Shown here: positions 10,975-23,300 of the stretch, piece by piece | Layout: each line of letters opens with the position of its first letter | Numbering within the stretch: position 1 is the stretch's first letter | Source: Haberlea rhodopensis | Taxonomy: Eukaryota; Streptophyta; Magnoliopsida; Lamiales; Gesneriaceae | NCBI GenBank assembly: GCA_907163345.1 | Contig: CAJQUN010000001.1 | Location: forward strand, 2,914,001-2,978,000 | Length of the DNA: 64,000 nt | Direction of reading: 5' to 3' | Position numbers and translations under genes: made by a program | The notes under the pieces: generated by a model | What the model saw: the letters and a program-made list of their open reading frames with translations, nothing else | Databases searched by the model: none | Told to the model about the DNA's origin: nothing

Positions 10975-11155
10975 TGGTGAGTATCGACGCAATGGTTAAA
11001 ATTATAGTCATGCGATCTTTGAGGTCATAGGTTCGAGTCACGGAAACAATCTCTTATATTACAATGAAAGACTGTATACATTATGTCCAAAGTGATCTGA
11101 CCTCTACGCATACCCGCGTATAGCTCATACAGTGGGCTTTGTGATTTACCCTTAT
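10975..11155 (+). mobile_element. Au-like SINE upstream of ABCG31
   Basis: It carries the box B stretch AGGTTCGAGTCACGGAAAC, followed by a body of the Au/TS SINE type: CAATCTCTTATATTACAATG, a pyrimidine/purine stretch, then CATACCCGCGTATAG and a CAGTGGGCT motif before a T-rich end. Au SINEs are tRNA-derived, non-autonomous and copied by LINE machinery. It is degenerate, hence old. It ends about 215 bp upstream of the ABCG31 start codon, so it lies within the likely promoter. Confidence 0.62.
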
Positions 11156-11368
11156 TTGTAAAAGTTATTATTAAATTTGAATTTATTTCCTAGAAGGCGA
11201 CCTTGGAAAGAGAAGGGTATACTAGTCTTTTAACAACCTCCTTCAAAATTCGCGGTCTGGGCAACAAGTATCACGCTCCATCTCCAACTAACTCCTATCA
11301 CATAAAAGATTTCAGATCTCATTAATCTCTCATCTCTGTTTCAGAAACAGAAACAGATTTATTTGACA

Positions 11369-14300
11369 ATGGCGTCATCAAATGGTAGCGAGTTTTTTGA
11401 GTTGGACGTGGAAATCGATGGGGAGAGAAGCTTCGCGCGGCCGTCCAACGCCGATGCTGTGGCGCAGGACGAAGAAGAGCTGCGGTGGGCTGCGATCGAG
11501 AAGCTTCCGTCTCGCCACCGCACCAATTTCGCGTTGCTCAGGCGTACGCCAGCCGAGTCTAGTGGTGGCGAGGAGTATACTGACACCGTCGACGTGAGGA
11601 AGCTTGATCGTTTTAATCGCGAGCTTGTGGTAAAGAGAGCTCTCGCCACCAACGCGCAGGACAACTTCAAACTCCTTTCTGGAATCAAAGAACGCCTTGA
11701 TAGGTAATTAGCATATTCATCCATGCATTCTGATGATGCTTGATTGTTTCCTAAAGTATGTAAGTTTCTTTTGAGTTAATGTTCAGTTACGAAGTAAATA
11801 ACTCGACGACTATTAGACAAAATTGTTAAATTATAAATATAATTTTTTAGTTTATATGAAGAAATCACACCTCAGTCTATCCATTTTCATGAATATCATT
11901 AGTGTCGGTTTGGAGATTCCCAAAGTTGAAGTTCGATTTGAGAACCTTCACATCACTGCCAACGTACAGATAGGATCCAGAGCTCTTCCAACTTTGGTAA
12001 ACTATTCGCGTGATATGATCGAGGTAATGCATTTTACACACTCGATTCGATTCGTTCTTTTCAAGTCTCTGGACTCAGATTTTATTTTTGATGTTATTTG
12101 CAGCATATATTAACTAAATTGAAGTTTTTTTCGCCCAAAAGACATTCTCTAACCATTCTGAATGACATATGTGGTGTGGTAAAACCAGGAAGGTGAGCAC
12201 CAGTCACCAACCTGTGCAGATTCTCTCATGGGATAAGTAATTGTTAACTGTAAGCTATGTTTTTGTGAGCCACCGTATTTACCATGCATTTGGACAGCTC
12301 GTATCTGTTTCTTTGTCAGGCACCCCCAATCCACACACACACACATACATATCGACATGCATGCACAAATTATTCAAATCTAGTTATCTTGTTCAATTCT
12401 GGCTGCCTGCGTGCCTCCACTTATATTTTTCAGAAATGTCCGAAGTGGGTGCTGTGTATTAGGATCCTGGATGACAATGAATTTAGAATAACCATAGTTT
12501 TCTCATGCAAAATGAATTTGGGTGGTAAAGAATTGAGAACGAGGTTAATTTTTCTGAACTACATGGTTTTGATCTGATTGTGTGACTCTATTCATTCGTG
12601 ATTGCTTTTTATACTATTCAGTGTTATAGCATATAATTAAATGCCCTTAGACTAATGATGTATTTGGAAACAATTGTATCACGTTTCTTATTCATGTTGG
12701 CATATCAGAACAACGACTGTTTTTTGAAAAATCATTCAAAAGGTAGGAGATTAAACAAATTTAGATCCTATCAACATGCTTGGAGTTGGATCGTTGGAAA
12801 GTTCACCACATTTTGACACTTTGAGCTTATTCATCATTAGCTACAGAAATCTGTAGATTAGTTGATGCCACAAATTTCGTAATGATACACAAGTTACATT
12901 CCTTTTTCCCTTACAACTAAACTATCAAGTCAGCATAACATTAGCTCACTTAGTAGCAACAAGAACTTGACTATCAAGTAAATGATTTCTTTTTATATAT
13001 ATACATACATAAACTTATCATCTATGTACTCGACTCTCCCTAGGATGACGCTGCTTTTGGGGCCTCCAGGTTCTGGAAAATCTACGTTACTTCTGGCTCT
13101 TGCAGGGAAACTTGAAAGTGGCTTGAAGGTCTGTATATAAATACTGTTGCATCACTGTATTCATAAACGAAAACACGGCCTTTCACTACTGCAGACACCT
13201 CTGACTTATGATTTGTCCTTAAGTAGTTCGTTTAGTCATCTTTTAGATATTTAAGCCAGTAATTATTTGTTGACCTAAGTACAAGTAAAAATGAGTCTCA
13301 TAGCTACGATGAATTTATAGTAGGCATTGAGATGAGGTCATAAGATTTGTTTCAGTCCAAGTTGGTACATTAAGTTGTACGGGATACATTAGTAATTTCA
13401 AGAATGCCACAACAAATAACACGCCTGTTTCTTAGCTTGAAAATAAAATTAATATCATTAGGAATTTGGCCCTTCAAATTCATCACCCAAAATCTGTATC
13501 TTTTATGAGAAAAGTAAGAAAAACAGAAATAATGACGACACGAAGATTTAAAGTGGAAACTCTCAAATCAGGAGAAAAAACCACCAGGACCATATAAGAA
13601 AATACACTATGTAAAAAATTATTACAACCACACAATTTCTCTCATCACCACAAAAGGCATCCACAAAGCTTTCCCACTAGCCTCACTTTATAACTCACAC
13701 CTCTCCCTCTAACAATAAAGACACCTAATAAAATTTTTTCTGATGTGGAAGATCAATCACAACTGCAACCACATAGCATACTAAGAATTTTACTAGATTC
13801 TGCAACAAGATAGGAATTTATCTAAACAAAAGTTGTTAGACAAGATATTGACTGGTGCACTTAAAACATGAGAATCAAGGCTCATTGTATAGTAAAAGTC
13901 TCTGCCTTTTTTTCTTTCCCAGGCGATGTGGGATAGAAAAGGCACAGTACCATCAATCTATACCTCGTGACTTTGTCGTCCACAAAACTCCACCTCGATG
14001 AAGATTTTCATAGCTTCTGCTACCAACACTGCGTAACAGTCATAATTCTCAATCTAGAGAATTACCATGCTCCACCATAAAAGCATACCCCACTCAAAAT
14101 AAAACCATTCCAAGCATTTCAATTAAGCTCATGTCGAAAAGTAAACTTGCTGAAAAATTATGGTGCAACTCCCATGTTTTGGCTCTCCTGGAAGTTAATC
14201 AGCCATCGACATGAATTTCCACCACACACCCTGCATCAATGCCAATCCAATGCCTGTGCGCAAAACTATGGACCTGCTAACATTATACATCATTTATCAT

Positions 14301-17300
14301 GGCAACTTGGGGATAGTGGCATGCCATAAGAATGCACATATCACTTTCATAGGACATCAAAAGAGGAGACGATGCTAGCTTCATTATCAGTATCTCATTT
14401 ACTGACCTGGAGTAATTTGCTTGACTAACTCCTGCTTCCGTGCAATTTTCTTGATGTGGCTAGGTTGTCTACATTCCCAACATGATTTCTTCACGGAGTT
14501 CTGCTTTTTCCAATTATGAGCAACCATTGCAAATTTTTCATGTGAAATGTTTTCATTACGCCCTCCAAGTCTCCTATATTCAAAAAGAAGCTTACTAGTA
14601 ACCTTTGAGAAAATAATTTTCTCCTATCCATGAATCAATATCGGCTTCATGTGCTCATACGAACGTGGAAGAGACCAAATGAGTCTCAAGTCCTGATCCT
14701 CATCATAAAATTTAACTCCAATAGATTCAAGCTATGAAACAATGCTATTGAGAACACTTAAATAATCTGAAATTGTAATACCATCATTTATTCGCAGTGT
14801 ATGAAACTGCTCTTTCAAATACACCCGATTTTTGACGCATTTTGTCTGATACAACTATTCGAGCTTTTCTCAGAGTTCCTTCGTCGTAGACATTCCATGC
14901 ACATTTGCAATAACATTTTTGGTTATGCACAGACAGATAGCACTTGCTGCTCTCAAACCAAATCCTCACAATCTCCATTGCTCATTCAAGCTTTGCTCGT
15001 TGCACTAGTGTTCCACTAGTTGAACTAGTATCACTGTTGCTTTCGGGGATTACCTTGTCCTTCAAAGCCTTGTGTAAACTATATTGAATCCTTGAATTGC
15101 ACTTGCCACAAGCCAAAGCTGATTTTCCTATCAAATTTCTCCACTAGTTGAACTATTGAATCTGACTGCATTTGAAACGTTGTTTCCCGACATTGTCCTA
15201 TGATACTTTGATGAATTTTACTGTAAACCTGAATAGTACACACTAAGTAAGCTCCTAGGAGAGAGAAAATTTTGAGCTTTCCTAGACAGAACTTCAAGAT
15301 TCCCGGGAAAATTGGTGGGGTCACACTGGTCCCACTTAAATACCGATTTTCTAGACAGAACCTCCTTAGTCAATATGTATTCGCATACCACACCAAAACT
15401 CCACCGCAACAAACGAACCCAGGCTCTGGTGAAACTTGTTGAGAATTTGACTATCCAAATTCACCCACTCCCCCAGGACTGCATGTTTTATGGGAAAACA
15501 AGCAAAAGTAGAAATAATGACATTGTGATTTAACGTGGAAAACTCTCAAATCAGGAGAAAAACCACTAGAAGCAGAGAAAAAAATACATTATGTGAAACA
15601 TTATTACAACCATACAATTTCTCTCCTCACTCCAAAAGGTACCCACAAAGTTTTCCCACTAACCATACTTTATAACTCGCACATCTCTCCCTAACAAAAA
15701 ATACACCTAATAAAATCTTTTCTGATGTAGAAGATCAGTTACAAATACAACCACATAGCATACTAAGAATTTTACTAGATTCGTAATTTATCTAAATCAA
15801 AAAGTTGATAGATAAACTATTAACTTGTGCACTTAAAACAAGACACCAAGACTCCTTGTATAGTAAAAACCCCTGCCTTTATTTCTTTCCCAGGATATGT
15901 GGGATAGAAAAGGCAGTACCATCAAATATTGGCAAATTTAGCGTAGCCATAACCTGTTTTGGTCCTTTCCAGGCATGAATAAGCATGATTGCGAAGAGGA
16001 ATTCTCAAAGGAAAAAAATTCAATCAGTTTTCTAAAATGTTGTCTGATTGTTTATTGAACTCCTATTGTATTTCGATCCACCGGTCTTCATAATTTTTAT
16101 TTTTTTATTTTTGTCTCAGAAAAGTGGGAATATCACATACAATGGTCACCAGCTTGATGATTTCTTTGTCCAACGGACTTCTGCATATATAAGCCAGACA
16201 GATAATCACGTTGCGGAGCTAACTGTCAGAGAAACACTGGATTTTGCTGCTAGATGCCAAGGCTCAAGTGAAGGTTTTTCAGGTATGCTGTGTAATTTTC
16301 TTCCCTCTTTTATTGGGATAATTTAATCTCTAATCATAAATATGTACCTAATCACTAATCCAACTCAAATTTTTAAAAGATTACTTCAAAGAAAGATTTA
16401 GAAGTTGATTGGTGATGTTCTTTATCTTAATTTTAAATATGAGTTTGATATTTTAAACTCTAAAACTTTCTTGTAGAGCTCACAGTTTTGGGAAACGATG
16501 CTAGTGATAGTGACAGGTACATAAATTTGATTTGCTTTCGGAAAAGGACATGAATTTGAGTTTAGAAGTAGAGGAAAACTAATTTCGTATAGTATATTTT
16601 TAGAAGGATATTGCTCATTCAAAAATGAAAACTAAGGCAGAAAAAGAAAAAAAAAAATCAGTGGGAAGTAATTTTTCAGAAAAATATGCATCATGAATGT
16701 AAAAGGATTAAAGGAATAGCTCATCTATATCTAGTGGTGTGTATCTATACTATATAATACGTGAGGGTCTTAGTAGTCCGACTATTTCAAACCAATGTCT
16801 AGTCACTCATGTCATTGCCAATCTAAAATATTACCATTATACCTGTCATTTATGCGTCCACCAATTTTCATTATAATCTTCCAAAGCTTACAAATTACAA
16901 TCACACTTATCATACAAATTACCATATTATCCCTAAAAAATTGATTAAAATCCGAAAAAAAATTAAATATAAAAAACTATATAATCATTACATAATTTAA
17001 ATTTTAAAAAAAACTATAACAAAAATTAGAAACGGTTACAAAACATCAGTTTACAAAAACAAATATAAATATATGCACGCAAAACGTGAATGCGACTAGT
17101 TGTATATAAGATAAAAACCATGGACAAAGTGTTACAGTTGTTAAAAGACAATTATACCCTTACCCAGTTATTTAAATTAATAGGTTGAAACTTGAAAGTA
17201 ATCTACAAGTAGTTGTATAATTATGTTTTAGGGATAATTACATCCACACCCCATCGACTTTGAGGTAACAGAAATTTCTTCTATGGTTTGAAAAATTACA

Positions 17301-20300
17301 GAAACCTCCTCTTAAGTTAGGTTATACATTACAGACAAGTCCTGCCGTTAGTAAAATAGACGGCGGTTACAGAAGCATCCCTAAGTTTTAATGAAAACCC
17401 CAAATTGTCAATGATCAACTTTTACCTCTGTTTTGCCTAAATTTTTAGAGGGGTGTCTTTATTATTGTATTTTTTAGGGGGTGTGATCGTAATGAAACCA
17501 TTATTTTATATTTTGAATTGTTTATTTCAAATATAATTATTACTTACTCAAACCTTTTATATTTTTCCTAATAATTTTAATTTTTTTTATCATTTTCATT
17601 TAATCTTGTAAAATATCAATACATACCATAAAAAATTCCAAATTTATATATGATATACATCATCTAAAAATTTTTGTTTGAAATAACAACATTTTGTAAT
17701 ATTTTGAATTAAATCGAATTGCAAGTCAAATTAAAGAATAATGTGTTCGATTGCCATTTTCGAAATTGATGTCAATAAATATTGGTTCGCCAAAAAATAC
17801 CATAAAAACTAGACAATATATAATCATCTTACTTTCAATAAATGGTTTAAAATGTAAATAATATATGATTAATAATTTGAGAAATGAGATAAAAGACTAA
17901 ACTTTTAAAACAAACTACTCAAATATGAGTTCAACTAGGGGTGAGCATTCAGTCATAATCAAATCGGATTTGTAAAAACTAAACAGACCGAATTTGTTTG
18001 TCAGCCAACCGAATTGACTGTTTTTTACATTAAATCGAACAAATCGATTCGAGAAAACATCTTGTCATTAAAGATCATGGCCTAAACATGTCCTTTAAAT
18101 TTAACATCTAAACATATGATATTTGACTAAACTTATTTTAAACAGCTCATAAGTTGTGAAGTCTTATTTTAACAATAAGATGTTAAAATATTTGGATAAA
18201 CCTGTAGGATCGAGAGCTTCCGCTTTACCAATAACTATAGTTAAGGGTCATGGCGCAACATCAATCTTTTCAACCATACACTGGCACAAGCGCCACGTGT
18301 TGACCGATCACAAAGCAGAGGCAAATTGTTGAACCCCAACAAAACATATTTTAAATATGTTAAAGATATTGATGTGTTATTACAAGATATTTTTATCATC
18401 ATAATTACCGAAAAAAATATGATACTATGAGAATAATACAATTAGTTAATTTTGAACATATTCTTGTAGATATGTAGTTTTAAAATATTATCATTAATAT
18501 GAAAACTAGTTACTGTTTAAAAACATTTAATAAATAATTCTTTAAAATAAATAAAAATAGTACGGCACTATATGATGTGTAACTAAATTGTATGGTATAT
18601 TATAAGGAGTATATATTTAATATTTTGATAATTTTATATTACATATAGTATAGATGGTGCATATGTAATGTTTTAGTAATTTATATTACATATATAAGGG
18701 GGCAAAAACGTTATTTCGCGCATTCTGTTAATTATTTTGACGGCGTTACACTAGAGGGGAGATCTCTGTAATTTTCTAAAGTCTATGGGAAGTTTCTATA
18801 ATTAAGCCAAAATCGAGGGAATATAGATGTAATTATCACTTATTTTTATAACATATCTCATTATTTATTCTTAATCAAACATAAAATTACTCCATTGTTA
18901 TGTCGTAATGGTGTAGTAAATAGAATGACGGTGTGTCTGTAGGGTAATAAAAGGGTTGTTTGTGGGGAGATGAAAGGACACAATTTGATAATTCACCACT
19001 AACCATAAACGAAATATTTCATTTATATCACACATCGATTTCATGACTCGTTCTAACTAATTCTTTTAATTCACATCTTCCACCATCTACTCATTTTATT
19101 ATGAAATTTTCATATTCGTTTTTTATTTCATGATTAAAAATCTATTCATAATGGTCATTTTTTTACTTGTTTTTTGTGGTTAACTGATAAATATTTATCC
19201 ATTAAAGGTTAATAATTCATTTTTTTCTTCAACTTATTAAGTTAAGATGCTTTTTCATTATCATGTCATTTTTAGCATAATTATTCTCCATTATATTCAT
19301 TAGTAGATACATCGGGTAGCCAAAACCAATTCTCATTATTAAGGCAAAAATTCAAGCATCATCATACCAATCAATGCCCAATTTTTATTTTTTTATTTTT
19401 CAAAAAATAGCCTAAAATTTGCCCAGAAAACAAATGAATATAAAATGGTTAGAATTAAAAAGTACCGAGAAATACTCAACAGTTACCACTATCATCATTT
19501 TAGAAAATAACACATTAAAAATTTATGAAGTGGGGAGATCAAATAATAAATTATGAGTTAACTTCCGTAAATTAAATATTCAAATTATAAGAGTTTCAAC
19601 AGTATAAATTAGTATTAGGGAGATGATTGCTAATTAGTTACTAAAATAATTATTATATACAATAAAATAGGTATTAAATAATAGATAAATTATAAAATAC
19701 TAATCTATACTTAATAAAATAATTAAACCACACTAACACTAACACTAAGTGCACGTTATTTTCATTTTTAAGATTATGGAAAGTAGGAAGCCGTCGGATC
19801 ATTCTGGGTTGAAGTCTATTTTTGGAACATTAGGTGGAAAAATGATACAGGAAAAGTGGCCATGTAAGTTGGATGTAGTCCTTAAATTTTAACAGTATTT
19901 TGACACAATATGTGAAACCTAGAGTTGGATATTAATTAGACTCGATTGTTGGTTATGTAATAAAATTCGTATTCTTTTCTTTTTAGAAATCTTCATTCTC
20001 CTCTTTGCCTGCTCCTATTAACGAAAAAAACATTATCCCTGATGTCTAAGTTTTTCAAATGTAAATTGAATTATTCGCTTCTAGTGTTCATATTCATACT
20101 CTCGTCGACCAAAAAAAGATTGGAGATAAAAGAAAATAAGAAAAACTTGACTCCCTCAAAGTTTGATTTTGATGCTGGGCTTAAAACTCGAAAGTTTTAA
20201 CTGCACCTGAAATCCTCGTCAGTCAAATGTTAGTGGCCCCACAAAATAAAAATTGCAAATGAACAAAATTGAAAAAAAGGAACCGAAGAAATTTTTGGCC

Positions 20301-23300
20301 AATAATTTCTTCGGTGAAGACTTTGCAAAATCAGCGTGAAGAAATTTTGCACCGCGTGAAGACTTTTTTGGTCCAAGACGCATGAAGAAACTCTATAACT
20401 GGAGTTGCACTTCATTCAGCAAAATACACCCAAAAATTGTAGAGAGAAAAATACAACACAGAATTCAATCAGAGTAAAAATACTAGTGAGGTCTGAGTGT
20501 TTTTCAGATTAAGTGTTGTCAGTGTTTGTAAACACTTGTATATTTTTGTTCAGTAAAAGATCTGCAGCAACCCCATGAACGTAGACTTATTTTTGCCGAA
20601 CCACGTAAATCTTGTGTGTTTTTTATTCCGCATTTATTTTTGCTCCCACATATCTGAAAAGAGAAAATATGGCGTTATTTTCCCAACAACTGGTATCAGA
20701 GCCAAATTGTTAATTTTGTCAAATTTTATTGGCGAGTACTATCCATGTGAATAGTGAATTTCGTGAATAATAGAATTTGGTCAACAATATTCGTCCACAG
20801 CGGTGTTTTTCAATAACACGGTGATTTTCAAAAATTGTCAAAACAGCAATCCCGTGGGAGTCAGGTTCGAATGGAAGTAATGGCGGCAAATGAAGGAAAA
20901 ATAAATATTGAAAAGCTCAATGGTTCGGATTTTGGCTTTTGGAAAATGCAAATAGAAGACTATATGTACCAAAAAAGCATTTATCAACTTCTCTCATGTG
21001 TGAAACCAGAAGGCATAAAAGATGAAGAATGGGCTCTTCTAGATAGAAAAGCCCTTGGAGTTATGCGACTGACGTTGTCACGCAACGTTGCTTTCAACAT
21101 AGCAAAAGAAAATACCACGGCGAGTCTTATGGCGGCTCTTTCAAGCATGTACGAGAAGCCACCAGCTTCAAACAAAGTTCATTTGATGAGGAGATTGTTC
21201 AATATGCGGATGGTAGAAGACGGATCGATAGCTCAACACCTCAATGAACTCAACACAGTGACAATCCAGTTGAATTCAGTTAAAATTGATTTTGATGATG
21301 AAGTACGAGCATTAATATTTTTTTCTTCCCTACCGGAAAGTTGGAATGCTGCTATCACAGCTGTGAGTAGCTCATCACGAAGTAATAAGTTGAAATTTGA
21401 CGATTTTCGTGATCTGGTTCTCAGTGAAGAGATCAGACGGTACAAAGTCAAGAGGTAGAAGATCAAGCAAAAGAGGTGGACGTGCCAAACAAAAGGACAG
21501 GAGGACCAAATCTAGGTGGAGAAAGTGTTGTATAATATTCTGAGTGTTTTTCAGATTAAGTGTTGTCAGTGTTTGTAAACACTTGTATATTTTTGTTCAG
21601 TAAAAGATCTGCAGCAACCCCATGGACGTAGACTTATTTTTGCCGAACCACGTAAATCTTGTGTGTTTTTTATTCCGCATTTATTTTTTGCTCCCACATA
21701 TCTGAAAAGAGAAAATATGGCGTTATTTTCCCAACAACTGGTATCAGAGCCAAATTGTTAATTTTGTCAAATTTTATTGGCGAGTACTATCCATGTGAAT
21801 AGTGAATTTCGTGAATAATAGAATTTGGTCAACAATATTCGTCCACAGTGGTGTTTTTCAATAACACGGTGATTTTCAAAAATTGTCAAAACAGCAATCC
21901 CGTGGGAGTCAGGTTCGAATGGAAGTAATGGCGGCAAATGAAGGAAAAATAAATATTGAAAAGCTCAATGGTTCGGATTTTGGCTTTTGGAAAATGCAAA
22001 TAGAAGACTATATGTACCAAAAAAGCATTTATCAACTTCTCTCGTGTGTGAAACCAGAAGGCATAAAAGATGAAGAATGGGCTCTTCTAGATAGAAAAGC
22101 CCTTGGAGTTATGCGACTGACGTTGTCACGCAACGTTGCTTTCAACATAGCAAAAGAAAATACCACGGCGAGTCTTATGGCGGCTCTTTCAAGCATGTAC
22201 GAGAAGCCACCAGCTTCAAACAAAGTTCATTTGATGAGGAGATTGTTCAATATGCGGATGGTAGAAGACGGATCGATAGCTCAACACCTCAATGAACTCA
22301 ACACAGTGACAATCCAGTTGAATTCAGTTAAAATTGATTTTGATGATGAAGTACGAGCATTAATATTTTTTTCTTCCCTACCGGAAAGTTGGAATGCTGC
22401 TATCACAGCTGTGAGTAGCTCATCACGAAGTAATAAGTTGAAATTTGACGATTTTCGTGATCTGGTTCTCAGTGAAGAGATCAGACGGTACAAAGTCAAG
22501 AGGTAGAAGATCAAGCAAAAGAGGTGGACGTGCCAAACAAAAGGACATGAAGACCAAATCTAGGTGGAGAAAGTGTTGTATAATATACTGAGTGTTTTTC
22601 AGATTAAGTGTTGTCAGTGTTTGTAAACACTTGTATATTTTTGTTCAGTAAAAGATCTGCAGCAACCCCATGAACGTAGACTTATTTTTGCCGAACCACG
22701 TAAATCTTGTGTGTTTTTTATTCCGCATTTATTTTTTGCTCCCACATATCTGAAAAGAGAAAATATGGCGTTATTTTCCCAACAACTGGTATCAGAGCCA
22801 AATTGTTAATTTTGTCAAATTTTATTGGCGAGTACTATCCATGTGAATAGTGAATTTCGTGAATAATAGAATTTGGTCAACAATATTCGTCCACAGCGGT
22901 GTTTTTCAATAACACGGTGATTTTCAAAAATTGTCAAAACAGCAATCCCGTGGGAGTCAGGTTCGAATGGAAGTAATGGCGGCAAATGAAGGAAAAATAA
23001 ATATTGAAAAGCTCAATGGTTCGGATTTTGGCTTTTGGAAAATGCAAATAGAAGACTATATGTACCAAAAAAGCATTTATCAACTTCTCTCATGTGTGAA
23101 ACCAGAAGGCATAAAAGATGAAGAATGGGCTCTTCTAGATAGAAAAGCCCTTGGAGTTATGCGACTGACGTTGTCACGCAACGTTGCTTTCAACATAGCA
23201 AAAGAAAATACCACGGCGAGTCTTATGGCGGCTCTTTCAAGCATGTACGAGAAGCCACCAGCTTCAAACAAAGTTCATTTGATGAGGAGATTGTTCAATA

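Larger units (their letters stand above)
13456..15924 (-). mobile_element. Antisense copia derivative in ABCG31 intron 4 (gag only)
   Basis: Two related LTRs (13456-13955 and 15437-15924) flank about 1.5 kb, with target duplication AATAT (13451-13455 and 15925-15929). Read on the minus strand, the primer-binding region lies beside the right-hand LTR, where GGCTCTGGTG is a decayed complement of the usual site. Then come a leader, a gag-like region (about 15200 down to 14350) with frame breaks, and a degraded zinc knuckle reading CWECRQPSHIKKIA. No protease, integrase or RT is present. This is a non-autonomous gag-only derivative. The LTRs have many differences, so it is old. Confidence 0.82.

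Noticed and set aside
11359..11724. 121-codon minus-strand frame opposite ABCG31 exon 1
   Set aside because: The + strand frame matches the conserved ABCG31 N-terminus and splices correctly, so the minus frame is a shadow.
18170..18330. Possible tRNA or LTR piece (GGATCGAGAGCTTCCGCTTTACC)
   Set aside because: It resembles plant LTR-flank sequence but has no box A/B arrangement, no cloverleaf and no partner repeat in the window.
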